Shown: in pieces, positions 63,787-64,000 of the stretch
Position numbering within the stretch: the first letter of the stretch is position 1
Layout: each line of letters opens with the position of its first letter
Source: Pseudarthrobacter sp. NamE2
GTDB taxonomy: Bacteria > Actinomycetota > Actinomycetes > Actinomycetales > Micrococcaceae
Reading direction: 5' to 3'
Assembly (NCBI RefSeq): GCF_005796205.1
Contig: NZ_VAHN01000016.1
Coordinates: 16,259 to 80,258, forward strand
Length of the DNA stretch: 64,000 bases
The notes under the pieces: model-generated
The model's database searches: none
What the model was told of the DNA's origin: nothing
Seen by the model: the letters and a program-made list of their open reading frames with translations, nothing else
Translations under genes and position numbers: made by a program

Positions 63787-63822
63787 CCCCCTGTACCCGC
63801 TGCGGCCAGCGGGTACAGGGGG
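63787..63822 (-). terminator. Terminator after xylA
   Basis: Perfect 15-base arms CCCCCTGTACCCGCT (63787-63801) and AGCGGGTACAGGGGG (63808-63822), 18 bases beyond the xylA stop. Confidence 0.8.
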
Positions 63823-63840
63823 AGCATGCATGCCCTTCCG

Positions 63841-64000
63841 TCAGCGGGCGCCGAGGAGGTGTTCGATGGCGAGCTGGTTGAGGCGGATGAATGCGAAGGA
63901 GCGTTCGGCGGCTTTGTCGGCGTTGAAGTCCTCGAAGGCTGCGGGGTCGTTGAGGAGGTCGGTGGTGGTTTCACCGGTGGCGAGGGTGGGTTCGCCGAGC
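63841..64000 (-). CDS. xylA: Xylose isomerase, C-terminal end (partial)
   Basis: The last 52 residues of a minus-strand gene that runs out of the window; stop TGA at 63841-63843. The end [16 protein letters not shown], preceded by [13 protein letters not shown], is the characteristic C-terminus of actinobacterial xylose isomerase, which converts xylose to xylulose. Only the C-terminus is seen, so the call rests on that motif. Confidence 0.75.
   Translation of the reverse strand, partial: LGEPTLATGETTTDLLNDPAAFEDFNADKAAERSFAFIRLNQLAIEHLLGAR

Overview
The window is about 64 kb of high-GC actinobacterial chromosome. Codons end almost always in G or C, starts are ATG, GTG and TTG, and the gene content (GAF-ANTAR protein, DUF6480, DUF6328 and DUF6766 stress proteins, DtxR-type iron box, Gram-positive SOS box, UraA-type permease, actinobacterial choline operon) best fits a Micrococcaceae soil bacterium of the Arthrobacter/Pseudarthrobacter kind. 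I see no rRNA or tRNA gene, CRISPR array, insertion sequence or prophage.

Layout. 0-11 kb: the end of an unidentified gene, phosphoketolase (xfp), a SatD-like regulator, a histidine phosphatase, a HAD phosphatase, serS, a lipid-kinase-like protein, prephenate dehydratase (pheA) with a rhodanese, and an amidase. 11-24 kb: small hypothetical proteins, a LapA-like protein, a divergent LysE exporter/LysR pair, a NERD protein, phosphoglucomutase, a 2H phosphoesterase, a RutE-like reductase divergent from a uracil/xanthine permease, a GDSL hydrolase with a GAF-ANTAR regulator, and a glycosyltransferase. 23-31 kb: stress-type genes (two SDRs, DUF6328, DUF6766, metallo-beta-lactamase fold), glycerate kinase and small acidic proteins. 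31-37 kb: a frameshifted DUF7793-like gene, then a signalling block of REC-GAF-histidine kinase, HAMP-GGDEF-EAL and stand-alone EAL. 37-42 kb: glycerophosphodiesterase, a HAD phosphatase, an SOS-box-controlled umuDC operon and a second lipid-kinase-like protein. 42-48 kb: a choline oxidation operon (BetI-like repressor, betA, betB, APC permease) with two tandem operator palindromes. 48-50 kb: a TetR-controlled paired SMR efflux operon. 50-55 kb: sugar kinase, alpha/beta hydrolase, cyclodeaminase-like protein, AEC transporter, APC permease. 55-62 kb: a DtxR/IdeR-type box, a ferric ABC transporter (binding protein, permease, ATPase) and, 63 bases further on the same strand, an 857-residue adenylation-carrier-membrane acyltransferase fusion. 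62-64 kb: a RelA/SpoT-domain synthetase, a hemerythrin protein and the end of xylA.

The most interesting items are four. (1) The predicted iron-regulated transporter operon that appears to end in an adenylation-carrier-AT3 fusion; it resembles a one-polypeptide acylation machine, and its adenylation domain looks acyl-specific rather than amino-acid-specific. (2) Six long inverted-repeat elements of at least four sequence families, each right behind a stop codon. Two families occur twice, and where A/T tracts are visible they sit on the wrong side for intrinsic terminators. (3) A recurring TAAGYNTNCTTA-like motif upstream of small stress or hypothetical genes. (4) Three reading-frame oddities: a LysR gene whose only possible start is ATA, and two genes with compensating one-base frameshifts.

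All functional calls are from motif reading and family knowledge; no database search was run.
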